Shown: positions 47,003 to 55,703, numbered from the stretch's first letter. The stretch: DNA of 64,000 nt from Opitutaceae bacterium (GCA_028284385.1 JANQRT010000072.1:1-64000), one strand, 5' to 3'. Numbers and translations: made by a program. The notes: a model not told the origin generated them from the letters alone.

Positions 47003-48004
47003 ATGGGTTTCACAGAAATAGCATCAGAGTCGACCCGGCAAGCCTTAGAAGACGCGTCAGACGAAAATGGGTTTCTCGATTTTAGCAACTTTGTACGAAT
47101 CGCTCTCTATCATCCTGAGATCGGCTATTATCAAAAGGAACGACGGCGAATAGGGCGAACGGCCAAAACCGACTTCTTTACCGCTTCGAGCTTCCGGGAA
47201 ACCTTCGCCTCCATCTTGCTCGAAGCCAGCCAAGGTCTTCTAGCAGAGGCAGGCCTTGATCCAGAGGAAACGGATTGGGTTGAAATAGGATCGGAGCCGA
47301 GAGCGAGCTTGCTAGCCGATGAGCAAACTCCATTCAAGCGAACCCGAGCCTTAGCCCTCGACGAAAGAATTCACTTGGAGGGACAACTCGTCGTATTCTC
47401 GAACGAGCTGTTCGATGCCCAGCCTTTCCACAGTCTCGTCTTTAAAAGTGACGGATGGCAGGAAAGAGGGTTTCAGATAGATGGCAAAGGCGTCGAACCC
47501 TCAACGCGGCCTGTCGATCAGGCTTTTTTGCAAAGTCTCCCTAGCGAACTTCCCAGAAGCGCTCCAGAGGGCTACCTCCTGGATCTGCCGACGGGATCGA
47601 TGGAGTTGATCAACGGCATCTGTTCGCAAAATTGGAAAGGCGTCTTTATCGCTTTCGATTACGGCAAGAGCTGGTCCTCGCTGTGCAACGAGACTCCTAA
47701 TGGAACCGCCAGAGCGTATAAGAACCACCAACAGGTAGCCATCGATCCTACATTGATTGGCGAGCAGGACATCACTCATCACATCTGTTGGGATTGGCTG
47801 GAGAAGGCGTTGGAAAATCACGCATTTCAGAATGCTAGCCTTCAGAGCCAAGAGGCGTTTATCGTTAAACGCGCAACCACGTTCATGCAGGAGACGATCG
47901 AAAATCCCTCGCTAGACTCGTCGGTGAAATCGCAGCTTAGACAACTCATCCATCCGGCTCTGATGGGTCAGAAGTTTCAAGCGCTGACTGCTATCCGATT
48001 GTAA
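47003..48004 (+). CDS. MidA/NDUFAF7-type methyltransferase-like protein
   Basis: 333 aa. Begins with FVRIALYHPEIGYY and FFTASSFRETFA, the conserved start of the MidA family, then NELFDAQPFH and AFDYGKSW. The glycine-rich SAM loop, usually E-x-G-x-G-x-G, is EIGSEPRASLLAD, so SAM binding may be weak. In mitochondria the relative methylates a complex I subunit; bacterial role unclear. Divergent from the S41 protease gene, followed by rpmB 111 bases downstream. Confidence 0.8.
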   Translation: MGFTEIASESTRQALEDASDENGFLDFSNFVRIALYHPEIGYYQKERRRIGRTAKTDFFTASSFRETFASILLEASQGLLAEAGLDPEETDWVEIGSEPRASLLADEQTPFKRTRALALDERIHLEGQLVVFSNELFDAQPFHSLVFKSDGWQERGFQIDGKGVEPSTRPVDQAFLQSLPSELPRSAPEGYLLDLPTGSMELINGICSQNWKGVFIAFDYGKSWSSLCNETPNGTARAYKNHQQVAIDPTLIGEQDITHHICWDWLEKALENHAFQNASLQSQEAFIVKRATTFMQETIENPSLDSSVKSQLRQLIHPALMGQKFQALTAIRL

Positions 48005-48115
48005 ATTCCGGCCAAAGATTGAAACAATCGACTTTCGCGGAGACGAATCGGCAAATAATACTTGCCAAGGAAGTCGACCCCTCCTTTCTTTCCACGTTCT
48101 CAACCCATATCTCTC

Positions 48116-48346
48116 ATGGCCAAGATTTGCGCAATAACAGGCAAGCGTCCGACAACCGGCAGCATCATCCACCGCAAGGGGCAATCCAAGAAAAGCGGAG
48201 GAATCGGCACGCACATCACCAAGATAACGAAACGCAAGTTTCGCCCGAACCTGCAGCGCATCAAAGTACGCCTGCCTTCCGGCCAAGTGAAACGCATGAA
48301 TGTCAGCGTTAAGGCGATTAAAGCCGGACTGGTCGAAAAAGCTTAG
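48116..48346 (+). CDS. rpmB: Ribosomal protein bL28
   Basis: 76 aa starting MAKICAITGKRPTTGS at the ATG at 48116; the frame is open further upstream from a TTG but homology starts here. Contains HRKGQSKKSGGIGTHITKITKRKFRPNLQ and a VSVKAIKAGLVEKA end, as in short L28 proteins. The first Cys remains but the other zinc Cys are absent (zinc-free type). Followed by a clear terminator, so no rpmG follows. Confidence 0.97.
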   Translation: MAKICAITGKRPTTGSIIHRKGQSKKSGGIGTHITKITKRKFRPNLQRIKVRLPSGQVKRMNVSVKAIKAGLVEKA

Positions 48347-48374
48347 CTCGACCACGTATCACTTTCAAAAAAGA

Positions 48375-48412
48375 AACGCCGTATGCATTAAATGCTGCGG
48401 CGTTCCTTTTTT
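48375..48412 (+). terminator. Rho-independent terminator of rpmB
   Basis: Stem AACGCCG / CGGCGTT with a 16-base loop followed by CC and six T, 29 bases after the rpmB stop. Confidence 0.9.
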
Positions 48413-48555
48413 GGGGAAAACGACGAAGGCGCTATTTCGGCCCACAAAGAAAGCGGAGATAACGAAGGCAATGGAATCGCCTTGCTGGAGGAGCCCGTGT
48501 CCGCCAAGGCGGTTAGAAACGACAGGCTAAATGCCTAAAAGCCCAGGGCTTTGCT

Positions 48556-49272
48556 CTAAATCTGAAAATCCATGTTTTCCGAAGGCTCATGCAGACCGCA
48601 CTCCCTCTGAAGACCGGCAAAACGCGTTTCCTCTTCGCTCATCCCGGCTTCCAACTTGCGAGTGCTATGCCAATCGCCAAGAGAAACGTAGCCAATATCC
48701 CAGAGCGGATTGTAGGGAAGACCGTTCTCCGTCATGTATTCATGCATCGTCTTGTTATCCCAGTCTAGGATGGGATAGATCTTGGTCATCTGATTTTGCT
48801 GTTCGACGAAAGACCGGTCTGCTCGAGTGGAGCCCTGCGAACGCCGCAAACCTGCCAGCCAAGCCTTGGCTCCCAGCTCTTTCACAGCTCGATCCATGGG
48901 CTCGACTTTGTTAATCAAATTGTACTGCTTGAGTCCTTCGGAGCCCTTTTCCCAAAGCCGTCCGTGAAGAGCTTCCTGTTCGGCGGCCGACATTTTGCCG
49001 CGATACTTTTTCAAATTGAGGTTCAACCGGTCGGTCAGTTCGGCAGCAAAGCGGTAGGTCTCCGGAAATAGATAGCCCGTATCGATAAAGACAACCGGAA
49101 TGTCGGGTTGGATGGAGGTTACCAGATGCAGCATGACCGCCGAGTGAGTGCCGAAACTCGTCGTCATGATCAACTCGTCGCCAAACGCGTCGACGGCGGC
49201 TTTCACACGATCGGACGCAGTGGCATGCTCCAAGTCTGCATGGCTGAGATTTACTAGGCTTTCGGCTGTCAT
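48556..49272 (-). CDS. cysH: Phosphoadenylyl-sulfate reductase
   Basis: Reduces PAPS to sulfite in assimilatory sulfate reduction. 238 aa. PP-loop-like start TTSFGTHSAVMLHLV, then VVFIDTGYLFPETYRFA, AWLAGLRRSQGSTRA, IYPILDWDN and the C-terminal catalytic ECGLHE. No Cys pairs for a 4Fe-4S cluster, so the PAPS (E. coli type) rather than APS enzyme. No other cys genes in the window. The upstream region has repeated TTAATTAA palindromes (49288-49313). Confidence 0.94.
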   Translation of the reverse strand: MTAESLVNLSHADLEHATASDRVKAAVDAFGDELIMTTSFGTHSAVMLHLVTSIQPDIPVVFIDTGYLFPETYRFAAELTDRLNLNLKKYRGKMSAAEQEALHGRLWEKGSEGLKQYNLINKVEPMDRAVKELGAKAWLAGLRRSQGSTRADRSFVEQQNQMTKIYPILDWDNKTMHEYMTENGLPYNPLWDIGYVSLGDWHSTRKLEAGMSEEETRFAGLQRECGLHEPSENMDFQI

Positions 49273-49277
49273 TTAAT

Positions 49278-49314
49278 CTTAAGTATCTTAATTAAGTTAT
49301 ATCGGTTAATTAAG
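49278..49314 (-). promoter_or_regulatory. AT-rich palindromic repeats in the cysH promoter region
   Basis: CTTAAG (49278), CTTAATTAAG (49287-49296) and GTTAATTAAG (49305-49314) occur within 40 bases just upstream of the cysH start; the two TTAATTAA cores are 18 bases apart. They look like operator copies for a sulfur-responsive regulator (Rrf2/CymR-like sites are AT-rich palindromes), but the regulator is unknown. Confidence 0.4.
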
Positions 49315-49557
49315 AACTACGCTGAAGTCAAGCAGCCGATTGCAGTCCGTTTCCGCTTAGCTCGATAGCGAGATCGCCTGAGAATGATTGGAAAGACGGA
49401 GCGGATCAAAATTGCATAAGAAGATAGTTAACAATCAATTAAATAAATGCCTGCCAGGCTTAAGCAACGGGGTTGACCTCCGAATTAATACCAAAACCCG
49501 TAATTAGAGTTTTCGGAATGGGTCCCACCATTCCAACGAAACGTATCCCACACAGAC

Positions 49558-50853
49558 ATGCTGAAAAATTTCTCTATCCGCAATAGACTCGCCATTCTTA
49601 TAGGAGCTCTTTCGACAATAATGGTCGTCCAAGGCTGGATCAGTCTCTCAGCCGTCAACGCTGGCAATGAGGGAATAGAGATAATGTATGAGGATGCATT
49701 GAAACTCGAACACGAGCTGGAAGTGATCGCCGAAAAGCTCAAGGATTCCAATCCCAGTCTTTCAAGCGAGGTGATGGCGACCGCTCGAAGCCAGTTGAAA
49801 ACGACTCAAGAGCACTACCAGGAATCCATTAAAAAAGAATCCGGACTGAAGCTCGCGAGCTGGATTACGCTGGCTCTTGCAGTGCTTGGGGCAGGTGGAA
49901 GCGCCTACATCCTCATTAATTCCCTAACCAGACCATTGATTGAAGTGGAAACCACCTTGCTGGCTATGGCGGAGCAGACCGGAGGGGCCGCTTCCCAGGT
50001 GTCCGCCTCCAGCCAATCGCTAGCCGAGGGCGCCAACCGACAAGCCTCCTCGGTTCAGGAAACCGCTTCCGCTCTTAACCAGCTTTCCGATACTACTTCA
50101 CGAAACAGCGACAACGCCTCCACTGCTCGGACCAAGGCCAATGAGACACGCTCCGCAGCCGAGTCTGGGTCCAGTGGCATGAGCGAGATGATCGAAGCGA
50201 TGAACTCCATCAAGGCGTCGAGCGACAACATCGCCAATATCATCAAGACCATTGATGAAATCGCTTTCCAAACCAATATTCTCGCCCTGAACGCAGCCGT
50301 GGAAGCCGCTAGAGCTGGAGAAGCCGGAGCTGGTTTCGCTGTAGTGGCAGATGAAGTACGCAATCTCGCCCAACGATGCGCCTCGGCGGCCAAGGACACC
50401 GCCTCCCAAATCGAGGATTCCATTCAGCGCAGCGAAGTGGGCGTGGAAATCAGCAACCGCGTTGGAGAGCATTTTGAAAACATCCTGCACAAGGCTCGCG
50501 AAGTAAACGAGCTCGTCGAGGAGATCGCCAAGGCCAGCGAAGAACAATCTCAAGGTATCAACCATATCAATACGGCCATCACGCAACTCGATAGCGACAT
50601 TCAGTCCAACTCGGCTACCGCTGAAGAAACGGCCAGCACCTCGGAAGAACTTTCCTCTCAAGCCGAAATGCTGCAGTTCACGGTTATGGATCTGAAAAGA
50701 ATTATTCAAGGATCCTTCCAAGCCGATAAGGCGATCGCCAGCGCCACGGCAGCTCCAAGCGCCCCGCCCCCCGCCAGTCAGAGCTGGGACGATTTCGACA
50801 TGTCGCAAACGGACGACCAAGGATCACGCAAAAACGATTTTGTACTGAATTAA
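49558..50853 (+). CDS. Methyl-accepting chemotaxis protein
   Basis: 431 aa. Two membrane segments (about 10-32 and 98-117) flank a short periplasmic region of about 65 residues. No canonical HAMP is seen; the signalling domain spans about 150-390, with the hairpin tip EAARAGEAGAGFAVVADE highly conserved. C-terminal tail is Pro/Ala- then Asp-rich (SAPPPASQSWDDFD). Stand-alone chemoreceptor, no che genes adjacent. Confidence 0.93.
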   Translation: MLKNFSIRNRLAILIGALSTIMVVQGWISLSAVNAGNEGIEIMYEDALKLEHELEVIAEKLKDSNPSLSSEVMATARSQLKTTQEHYQESIKKESGLKLASWITLALAVLGAGGSAYILINSLTRPLIEVETTLLAMAEQTGGAASQVSASSQSLAEGANRQASSVQETASALNQLSDTTSRNSDNASTARTKANETRSAAESGSSGMSEMIEAMNSIKASSDNIANIIKTIDEIAFQTNILALNAAVEAARAGEAGAGFAVVADEVRNLAQRCASAAKDTASQIEDSIQRSEVGVEISNRVGEHFENILHKAREVNELVEEIAKASEEQSQGINHINTAITQLDSDIQSNSATAEETASTSEELSSQAEMLQFTVMDLKRIIQGSFQADKAIASATAAPSAPPPASQSWDDFDMSQTDDQGSRKNDFVLN

Positions 50854-51255
50854 CGGGTACATTGGGAGATTCAGAACACTGCACTGCAACAAGAGGGCCG
50901 CTCTGCAGTCCATACCGATTTTGCGAAGCCTTAATCACTGCGATCAGTGATTTGATATGATTTTCTGTAATTGAAAATATGATACTTTTCTAGTTTGCTA
51001 AAATCTTCCAGCAGCTCTATCTTCCCCGTCATGAGCTTAGTCGAATCATATGTCCTCTGTCTGATCATATCTTAGTTTTTAACATCGCTCTCCGGCAGCC
51101 GCCGGATCACTGGATCGCCTTCAGCGAGCAGGATCCCGACCAGTCGGGAGCAGGTTTTCTTTTCTGTGTCTTCTGTGCTTTCCGTGGTTAAAATCCTTGA
51201 TACAGTCAGACCATTCAAGCTTGTTGCTCCTTCTCTGAGGGGCTAGACCTCCAGA
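50854..51255. other. Gene-free 400-base spacer with hairpins and a dispersed-type repeat
   Basis: Contains a perfect stem AATCACTG/CAGTGATT at 50933-50952, which may terminate the chemoreceptor transcript; several ATCATAT words; two short stems (TCCGGC/GCCGGA near 51092 and CCCGA/TCGGG near 51136); and, at about 51157-51195, a stretch whose complement reads like ACCACGGAAAGCACAGAAG, recalling a motif I have seen scattered in intergenic DNA of many bacteria. No gene seen. Confidence 0.4.
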
Positions 51256-51840
51256 ATGCCCACCATTATCGCAACGGGCTTCGGGCCCTGGGGAGACCAC
51301 ACGCAAAACGCCTCTTGGGAGGGGTTACGCGAACTCGATACCGCTTTGCCAGCCGAATGGGTCCTCTATAAATCCGAGATTCCCGTAAATTGGCATCAAG
51401 CTCGCCAATGCCTTGATAATCTCCTACTCAAAAAGCCTGACGCCTTCATCGCCTTTGGACAGTGCCCTGATTCCTGTATCAGACTAGAGCGTTTGGCTCG
51501 AAATGAAAGCGCCACCGAAAAAGAAGACGTCGATGGCAATACCTGGCCAGCAACTCTTATCAATCCGGAAGGCGCAGACAACTACCCGACCACCCTTTCC
51601 ATCGATGAAGTGGGCAATCGTCTAGAAGCTGCCGACATTCCCTTCAAGCTATCCGACTCTGCCGGAGACTACCTTTGCAACCACTTCTTCTACCTGCTGA
51701 TGGAAAAAATCCATAGAGCCGAAAGAAAAATCCCCGCCGGATTCATCCATGTGCCCGAATTGGATAAAATGGATTTATCGACACTAACAGAAGCCATTCG
51801 TATAGCAATTTTGGTTACGATTAGCAAAGCTACAAGCTAG
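51256..51840 (+). CDS. Pyroglutamyl-peptidase I-like (C15) cysteine peptidase
   Basis: 194 aa. Begins TIIATGFGPWGDHTQNASWEG, the family start. The catalytic triad is in place: Glu in RLERLARNES, Cys in DSAGDYLCNHFFY, His in GFIHVPEL. It removes N-terminal pyroglutamate from peptides in the cytoplasm. Alone on the plus strand at the edge of the cassette array. Confidence 0.9.
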   Translation: MPTIIATGFGPWGDHTQNASWEGLRELDTALPAEWVLYKSEIPVNWHQARQCLDNLLLKKPDAFIAFGQCPDSCIRLERLARNESATEKEDVDGNTWPATLINPEGADNYPTTLSIDEVGNRLEAADIPFKLSDSAGDYLCNHFFYLLMEKIHRAERKIPAGFIHVPELDKMDLSTLTEAIRIAILVTISKATS

Positions 51841-52220
51841 GAATCTCACCAAAGGGCAATCAGTCCTCGCGAGATAAGAGCAATTTTATATTCGAATCCT
51901 TGTGCCGCGATAGCGGTATCCTCGTCTCGCAAAGCGAGATCCTGTTACTTTTCATAATCATATCGACTGGTACGAATAAGAGTGGCGATCGCGGAGCAAT
52001 TGAACGTACCGAGACTTTGGCGACACTCGAAGATATTGCTAGATAAGACTGCTTAGCGTTGTATTTCAGCGCTCTTTATATAAGAATTCCGAGCGTGGAA
52101 ACCACAGTAACTCCGAGATCCAGTGTCTTCGGTATTGTCCAGACTATTTCTATAGTCGTTTTGGTTATTTCGAGAAGGTCAAAATCGGGGAGAGTAGCGC
52201 TTAGCCGAAACGGTATCCAC
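51841..52220. other. Gene-free spacer at the left end of the cassette array
   Basis: 380 bases without a convincing gene. A short stem (CTCGC/GCGAG) is at about 51935. The right end (52211-52232) carries GTATCCACTCAATGGTTATC, which matches the tails of the attC-like sites at 54993-55079 and 56957-57031, so the last cassette site probably sits here. I could not place its other half. Confidence 0.4.
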
Positions 52221-52778
52221 TCAATGGTTATCGTCCTTCCACTCTTCAAAAAGAGCTCCATACATCTCAATATCCTCGAGCGATCCCCATTTCTTTAGAT
52301 GCTTTCTCAGACACCCTTCGCGCTTCATTCCAATGTTCTGCAACACTTTGCCCGATGCGGGATTGCGAGTCATATGTCGCGCATAGATCCTCAGAACGCC
52401 TATGTCCCTAAATCCGTATTCTAAAATCAACTTCGCCGCTTCGGTGCAGATTCCCTTGCCCCAAAATTCCTTGCCGATCCAATAGCCAAGTTCCGCTTGA
52501 TGATCTTCTTCGATACGAATGAGGCTTATCGCCCCAACCAGCTTGGAAGCCTCCTTGAGAACAATGGCAAAGGTCACCCCTGTTCTTTTTTCGAATTCGG
52601 ACTGATGAGTCGAAATCCAATCTTCAGCCATCTCTTTGGTATAGGATTTCGGTATCAGAAAAGTGGTGTCGGCAATGCTCCCGTCGGCAAGCAACGCATG
52701 AACATCGTCCGCATCGCTTTGCTTAAACGCTCGGAGAACCAATCGAGAGGATTCTATATTTGGAATTTCCATTTTCAT
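52221..52778 (-). CDS. GNAT acetyltransferase, RimJ/RimL type
   Basis: 185 aa. Acetyl-CoA site visible in ELGYWIGKEFWGKGICTEAAKLIL, preceded by SSRLVLRAFKQSDADDVHALL and followed by RNPASGKVLQNIGMKREGCL, the usual order of the RimJ/RimL family, which acetylates protein N-termini or small amines. Cassette-borne. Target unknown. Confidence 0.9.
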   Translation of the reverse strand: MKMEIPNIESSRLVLRAFKQSDADDVHALLADGSIADTTFLIPKSYTKEMAEDWISTHQSEFEKRTGVTFAIVLKEASKLVGAISLIRIEEDHQAELGYWIGKEFWGKGICTEAAKLILEYGFRDIGVLRIYARHMTRNPASGKVLQNIGMKREGCLRKHLKKWGSLEDIEMYGALFEEWKDDNH

Positions 52779-52782
52779 TTTT

Positions 52783-52839
52783 CGACAACGTCCAGCTCAA
52801 GCACCACTTGCCGCGGTCAGTTGCCGTACCTCGTTACAT
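52783..52839 (-). repeat. Degenerate attC-like site
   Basis: CGACAAC (52783) and GTTACAT (52833) in R''/R' positions between the GAF-domain gene stop and the GNAT gene start; the stop codon lies inside the right-hand motif as in the stronger site at 54993. The internal stem is weak. Confidence 0.35.
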
Positions 52840-53304
52840 ATTGCTCGTTATTTTCCTGGAAATAAATTCCGCTCGGCTCTCGATTAGCTGAATTTCCTCA
52901 TCACAAAACTCTTCGTTTCGAATCTTCATCGAACTAAAATTCAATGTACCCCAAACCTTACCACTCACCATGATGGGCGCGCTGATATAGGATTCCAAGG
53001 GCAAACCGGTGTACAGTGGGTGTTTACAGAGTCCTGGGGCGCCTCGCAAATGCGTTAGAGCAACCGTTGATTGCTTGGCGACAACCTCTCGACAGTATGT
53101 ATCTTTAAGCGCAAAGGATTCACCTGCTTTAAAAGCTCCACCCTCTGGCATTACTGCTATGACTTTATAAGAAGAGTCATCAACTCGACTGACAATCCCT
53201 AACGATAAATCAAAGATCTCCAACCCCTCCTCTAACACTTCTTTGCATAGGGCTTTTATTTCTTGATCAATCATTTTCGCCTTCCGCTTAAATTGGTACG
53301 ACAA
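52834..53304 (-). CDS. Small GAF-domain protein
   Basis: 156 aa consisting of one GAF domain: IFDLSLGIVSRVDDSSYKVIAVM, SFALKDTYCREVV, and SYISAPIMVSGKVWGTLNFSS in the family order. Stand-alone GAF proteins bind small ligands; no output domain. No membrane segment. Cassette-borne. Confidence 0.85.
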   Translation of the reverse strand: MSYQFKRKAKMIDQEIKALCKEVLEEGLEIFDLSLGIVSRVDDSSYKVIAVMPEGGAFKAGESFALKDTYCREVVAKQSTVALTHLRGAPGLCKHPLYTGLPLESYISAPIMVSGKVWGTLNFSSMKIRNEEFCDEEIQLIESRAEFISRKITSNM

Positions 53305-53647
53305 AGTCCATTCGCCGCTGACTCAAACTACGAGGCGCGCTCCAATGCGATTGGTCCTTCTGGAACTAAAAAGAAAATCGACAAACCCAAACGCAGCAAG
53401 CAGTTAAGCGCAACGTTTTGTTCGACGGATATTTCTGATGACGTTCGCACACTTGCTTGATACCCCAACAACGCTTTCCGCCAGCGAGAAACTTGCAACT
53501 CACTTAGGCGCCTCACCTGAAGGAACAGCTATCCCTAAAAGCTGAAATAACACAGCTCAGAAAAGGCGGGAATCCTATCCCGCGAGCTTGGTAACGGCTT
53601 ATCGGCTTCGGTCCGAAGCATTGTTATCCAACATCTCCGTTTATGAA
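53305..53647. other. Spacer of about 340 bases within the cassette array
   Basis: Carries a 62-codon minus-strand frame (53328-53516) whose translation looks unremarkable; I do not call it a gene. At 53589-53629 there is an attC-like palindrome (listed separately). An undetected cassette may lie here, since its size fits one. Confidence 0.35.
53589..53629 (-). repeat. Short attC-like palindrome
   Basis: TGGTAAC at 53589 and GTTATCC at 53623 flank a strong inner hairpin (GCTTCGG/CGAAGC). It is only about 40 bases, short for attC, and lies 18 bases beyond the DUF1428 gene stop. Confidence 0.4.
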
Positions 53648-54016
53648 TCAGACAAGTGGTTGGAATCCGCCATAAGCCATACTCGTTGGGATAAAGACCG
53701 GATTCGAAGGATCTAACAAAGGAGCAACCAAATCTGCCATCCTAGGATCAGCCTCGACCCGTCCATTTACAATATCACGAGACTCGCGAGATTCGAAAAT
53801 GATCCAGCCAAACACAACCGTTTCACCATCCGTCGTATTGATCAGTTCAGGAAACTGGCGCGTTCCCTCCCGATTCAGATCATCACCAACAAACTCCCGG
53901 TAATCGATTGCGCCGTGTTCGCGATAAATCTCGGCAACAGCTTTGGCAACACGCTTGTATTCGTCCAAACGATCACGAGAAATTGGAAAGACAAATCCGT
54001 CAATGTATTGTGGCAT
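53648..54016 (-). CDS. DUF1428 family protein
   Basis: 122 aa dimeric alpha/beta-barrel type protein of the YbaA/DUF1428 family: YIDGFVFPISRDRLDEYK at the start, YREFVGDD, and DGETVVFGWIIFESRESRD. No enzymatic function is established. Frequently found as cargo of cassettes and genomic islands (from memory). Its translation stops 18 bases after the short attC-like palindrome. Confidence 0.88.
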   Translation of the reverse strand: MPQYIDGFVFPISRDRLDEYKRVAKAVAEIYREHGAIDYREFVGDDLNREGTRQFPELINTTDGETVVFGWIIFESRESRDIVNGRVEADPRMADLVAPLLDPSNPVFIPTSMAYGGFQPLV

Positions 54017-54043
54017 TATTAATCAAATCAATCTGTATTCAAG

Positions 54044-54143
54044 TTTTAGTGAGACAAGGTACGAGTGATATCAGGAGTTTCTGCCGAAGCCTAACCGGAT
54101 CCGAGCTCGCTAGCGACACTCCTCGTTGTCTCCACTCGATAAC
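54044..54143 (-). repeat. attC-like inverted repeat region
   Basis: Between the DUF1428 and GNAT genes. Outer arms AGTGAGACAA (about 54050) and TTGTCTCCACT (about 54126) pair; inner GGAGT (about 54075) pairs with ACTCC (54117); a perfect GCCTAAC is at 54089. The boundaries are ambiguous, but the length (about 100) and stem-loop form fit an attC. Confidence 0.4.
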
Positions 54144-54985
54144 TATTTTTCATCGTGACGATCAAATTCGAAATAGTGAACCAAATAATCCCTCTCTTTT
54201 TCAAATCCTAAACTCTCAACAAGCTTCCGTGAACCTGTGTTTACCTCCTCGCAGTCCCAATAGGGCTGTAGTCCAGATTCACAGCATTCCAGGAGAACCG
54301 CTCCCGTTGCCATTTTAGCAAATCCCTGACGTCTTTTTTCCGAGATAGTCTCGACACCCAAAACATGGATGTCTTCGGCAACAAATTCCGAGAAACAGGC
54401 GGATACCACAAGGTCATCAAGAAGGATCACATAGCCAATGCCTGTATCCAGGAATTCCTCGCTACTCCTCCAACATCGCTTCAGCTTGGATTGGAGGAAT
54501 TCAAGGTTTTCGATGCGGGAATCATTCAGTAGAGATAAATCGATTCTTTGTACATTGCGTCGATTCACACTTCGCAATCGATCTACTGTGGATTGATCCT
54601 GCGGCAGACTGTGGATAATTTGGCGACTTGATCCGATTCTCTGATCCTTGAAAATGCTTTGTATTGCCTCGTCCCATACAGGACTATCTCCACTGACTTC
54701 GAACCAATCGAGGCCGGATTTCCTTGCTTCTGGTTTTATCACTCCCCGAACGTAAGCATCGAGGTGCACGGAAAATACAGGACTCCCAGCATCTCCAACC
54801 AAATAAAAGCCTTCAATTCCCTGTGCCCAAATCAAGGCTGCTGTAGGCGTATCCACATCGTCCACATAAACTCTTCCCGGATTTACTCCGAGGAGCACTG
54901 AAAGCGCTTCTGGATATCGCTGGGGAGCCGCAGCTGCAATAGGCAGAATTTTCGAAAAGCGCTGTTCGGGTAATTCCTGGATCAT
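54143..54985 (-). CDS. GNAT acetyltransferase, PF12746-like (ZmaR type)
   Basis: 280 aa. N-terminal 140 residues resemble the GNAT_acetyltran family (EALSVLLGVNPGRVYVDD, then a GDAGSP-FSV segment); the C-terminal GNAT domain has VETISEKRRQGFAKMATGAVLLEC and YWDCEEVNTGSRKLVESLGFEKER. Relatives include the zwittermicin A resistance protein ZmaR, so a detoxifying N-acetyltransferase is possible. Cassette-borne; start 8 bases from the attC at 54993. Confidence 0.82.
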   Translation of the reverse strand: MIQELPEQRFSKILPIAAAAPQRYPEALSVLLGVNPGRVYVDDVDTPTAALIWAQGIEGFYLVGDAGSPVFSVHLDAYVRGVIKPEARKSGLDWFEVSGDSPVWDEAIQSIFKDQRIGSSRQIIHSLPQDQSTVDRLRSVNRRNVQRIDLSLLNDSRIENLEFLQSKLKRCWRSSEEFLDTGIGYVILLDDLVVSACFSEFVAEDIHVLGVETISEKRRQGFAKMATGAVLLECCESGLQPYWDCEEVNTGSRKLVESLGFEKERDYLVHYFEFDRHDEK

Positions 54986-54992
54986 GGTGTGT

Positions 54993-55079
54993 GGCTAACG
55001 TCTCTAGTGAAAAGGACGGGAACTACGATCGCATACTAAGTGCAACGGCATCTTCATTGTATCCACTAACTGGTTAAAT
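54993..55079 (-). repeat. attC site (87 bp)
   Basis: GGCTAAC at 54993 and GTTAAAT at 55073 (the latter fits GTTRRRY exactly). Inner arms CTAGTG and CACTA pair. The stop codon of the 98/92-aa membrane protein gene lies inside the right motif, and the next gene starts 8 bases away on the left. Confidence 0.7.
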
Positions 55080-55349
55080 CTTGGTTCGTTTTTTATTGGA
55101 TGTAAGTTGCTGAATGCTGAGAATGGCAATCGATATGCCTATACCAATATGAGGAGCAAAAGTCGGATACGCGCCGTTTAGGATGTTGATTAGAGTCAGG
55201 GTCGAAATCCCAAGGATTAGCAGGTTGAGAAAGGCTAACGAAATGGTTAAGTACGTCATTTTGGTTTTTGTGATTTGGATGACCCAAAACACACAAGCAA
55301 CGGCTATCGAAATGGGAAAGATCCCGTACAGTAATTCTTCAAAATCCAT
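55074..55349 (-). CDS. Small membrane protein, unknown
   Basis: Start at the ATG at 55349 (MDFEELLYGIFPI) preferred. About 91 aa with three hydrophobic segments (ISIAVACVFWVIQI, ISLAFLNLLILGISTLTLI and IGIGISIAILSI) and a basic end (SNKKRTKI). Family not recognised. Stop codon inside the attC at 54993-55079, typical of a cassette gene. Confidence 0.6.
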   Translation of the reverse strand: MDFEELLYGIFPISIAVACVFWVIQITKTKMTYLTISLAFLNLLILGISTLTLINILNGAYPTFAPHIGIGISIAILSIQQLTSNKKRTKI

Positions 55350-55352
55350 TAT

Positions 55353-55409
55353 TGCCAACGCCAAGTGCACACGATGGAGACAGGTGGAGTCTGCCGGAAT
55401 TGTATGGCA
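55353..55409 (-). repeat. Probable attC-like site
   Basis: TGCCAAC at 55353 is complementary at TGCCA to TGGCA at 55405; AATTGTAT precedes the right arm as in two other array sites (near 55057 and 57008). It sits between the toxin gene stop (55410) and the membrane protein start, 3 bases away. Confidence 0.45.
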
Positions 55410-55703
55410 CTACTCCCTTTTTGAACCGAAACTCGGCTTTTGCCGGTTGTGTCGAATCGCTGTGACGCGAATTGATTCCTCTCTCACGCGAAAAAGGAAG
55501 TGAACCGGAAACCTTTTCAAATTTCCTCTACGCAAGCCAGTTGCGTCAAAGTGATGATGCTCGGGTTCTTGCCTTGCCCGTTCGATTCCGCTCAGTAGTT
55601 CGCTCCAGAAAGCGTCTCCTAGTTCGGGAGAAATCAGATCGTAATGATCCAGCAATTTATTCGCATCTTCGGGAGCTTTCGGGTGGTACTCGACGAATCT
55701 CAT
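55410..55703 (-). CDS. ParE/RelE-type toxin
   Basis: 97 aa: RFVEYHPKAPEDANKLLDHY (start of the RelE/ParE fold), LLSGIERARQEPEHHHF, and a RGNLKRFPVHFLFRVREESIRVTAIRHNRQKP ending. ParE family proteins poison gyrase; RelE members cleave mRNA; which applies is not readable. Start overlaps the antitoxin stop by 4 bases (ATGA). TA pairs are common stabilisers of cassette arrays. Confidence 0.9.
   Translation of the reverse strand: MRFVEYHPKAPEDANKLLDHYDLISPELGDAFWSELLSGIERARQEPEHHHFDATGLRRGNLKRFPVHFLFRVREESIRVTAIRHNRQKPSFGSKRE

Noticed and set aside
49315..49557. SAM or other sulfur riboswitch in the cysH leader
   Set aside because: No conserved riboswitch core could be matched on the minus strand; only a GCCTGGCAGGC stem was seen.
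53328..53516. Minus-strand 62-codon frame in the cassette array
   Set aside because: No ribosome site, no clear protein features, and no attC boundaries fit it.
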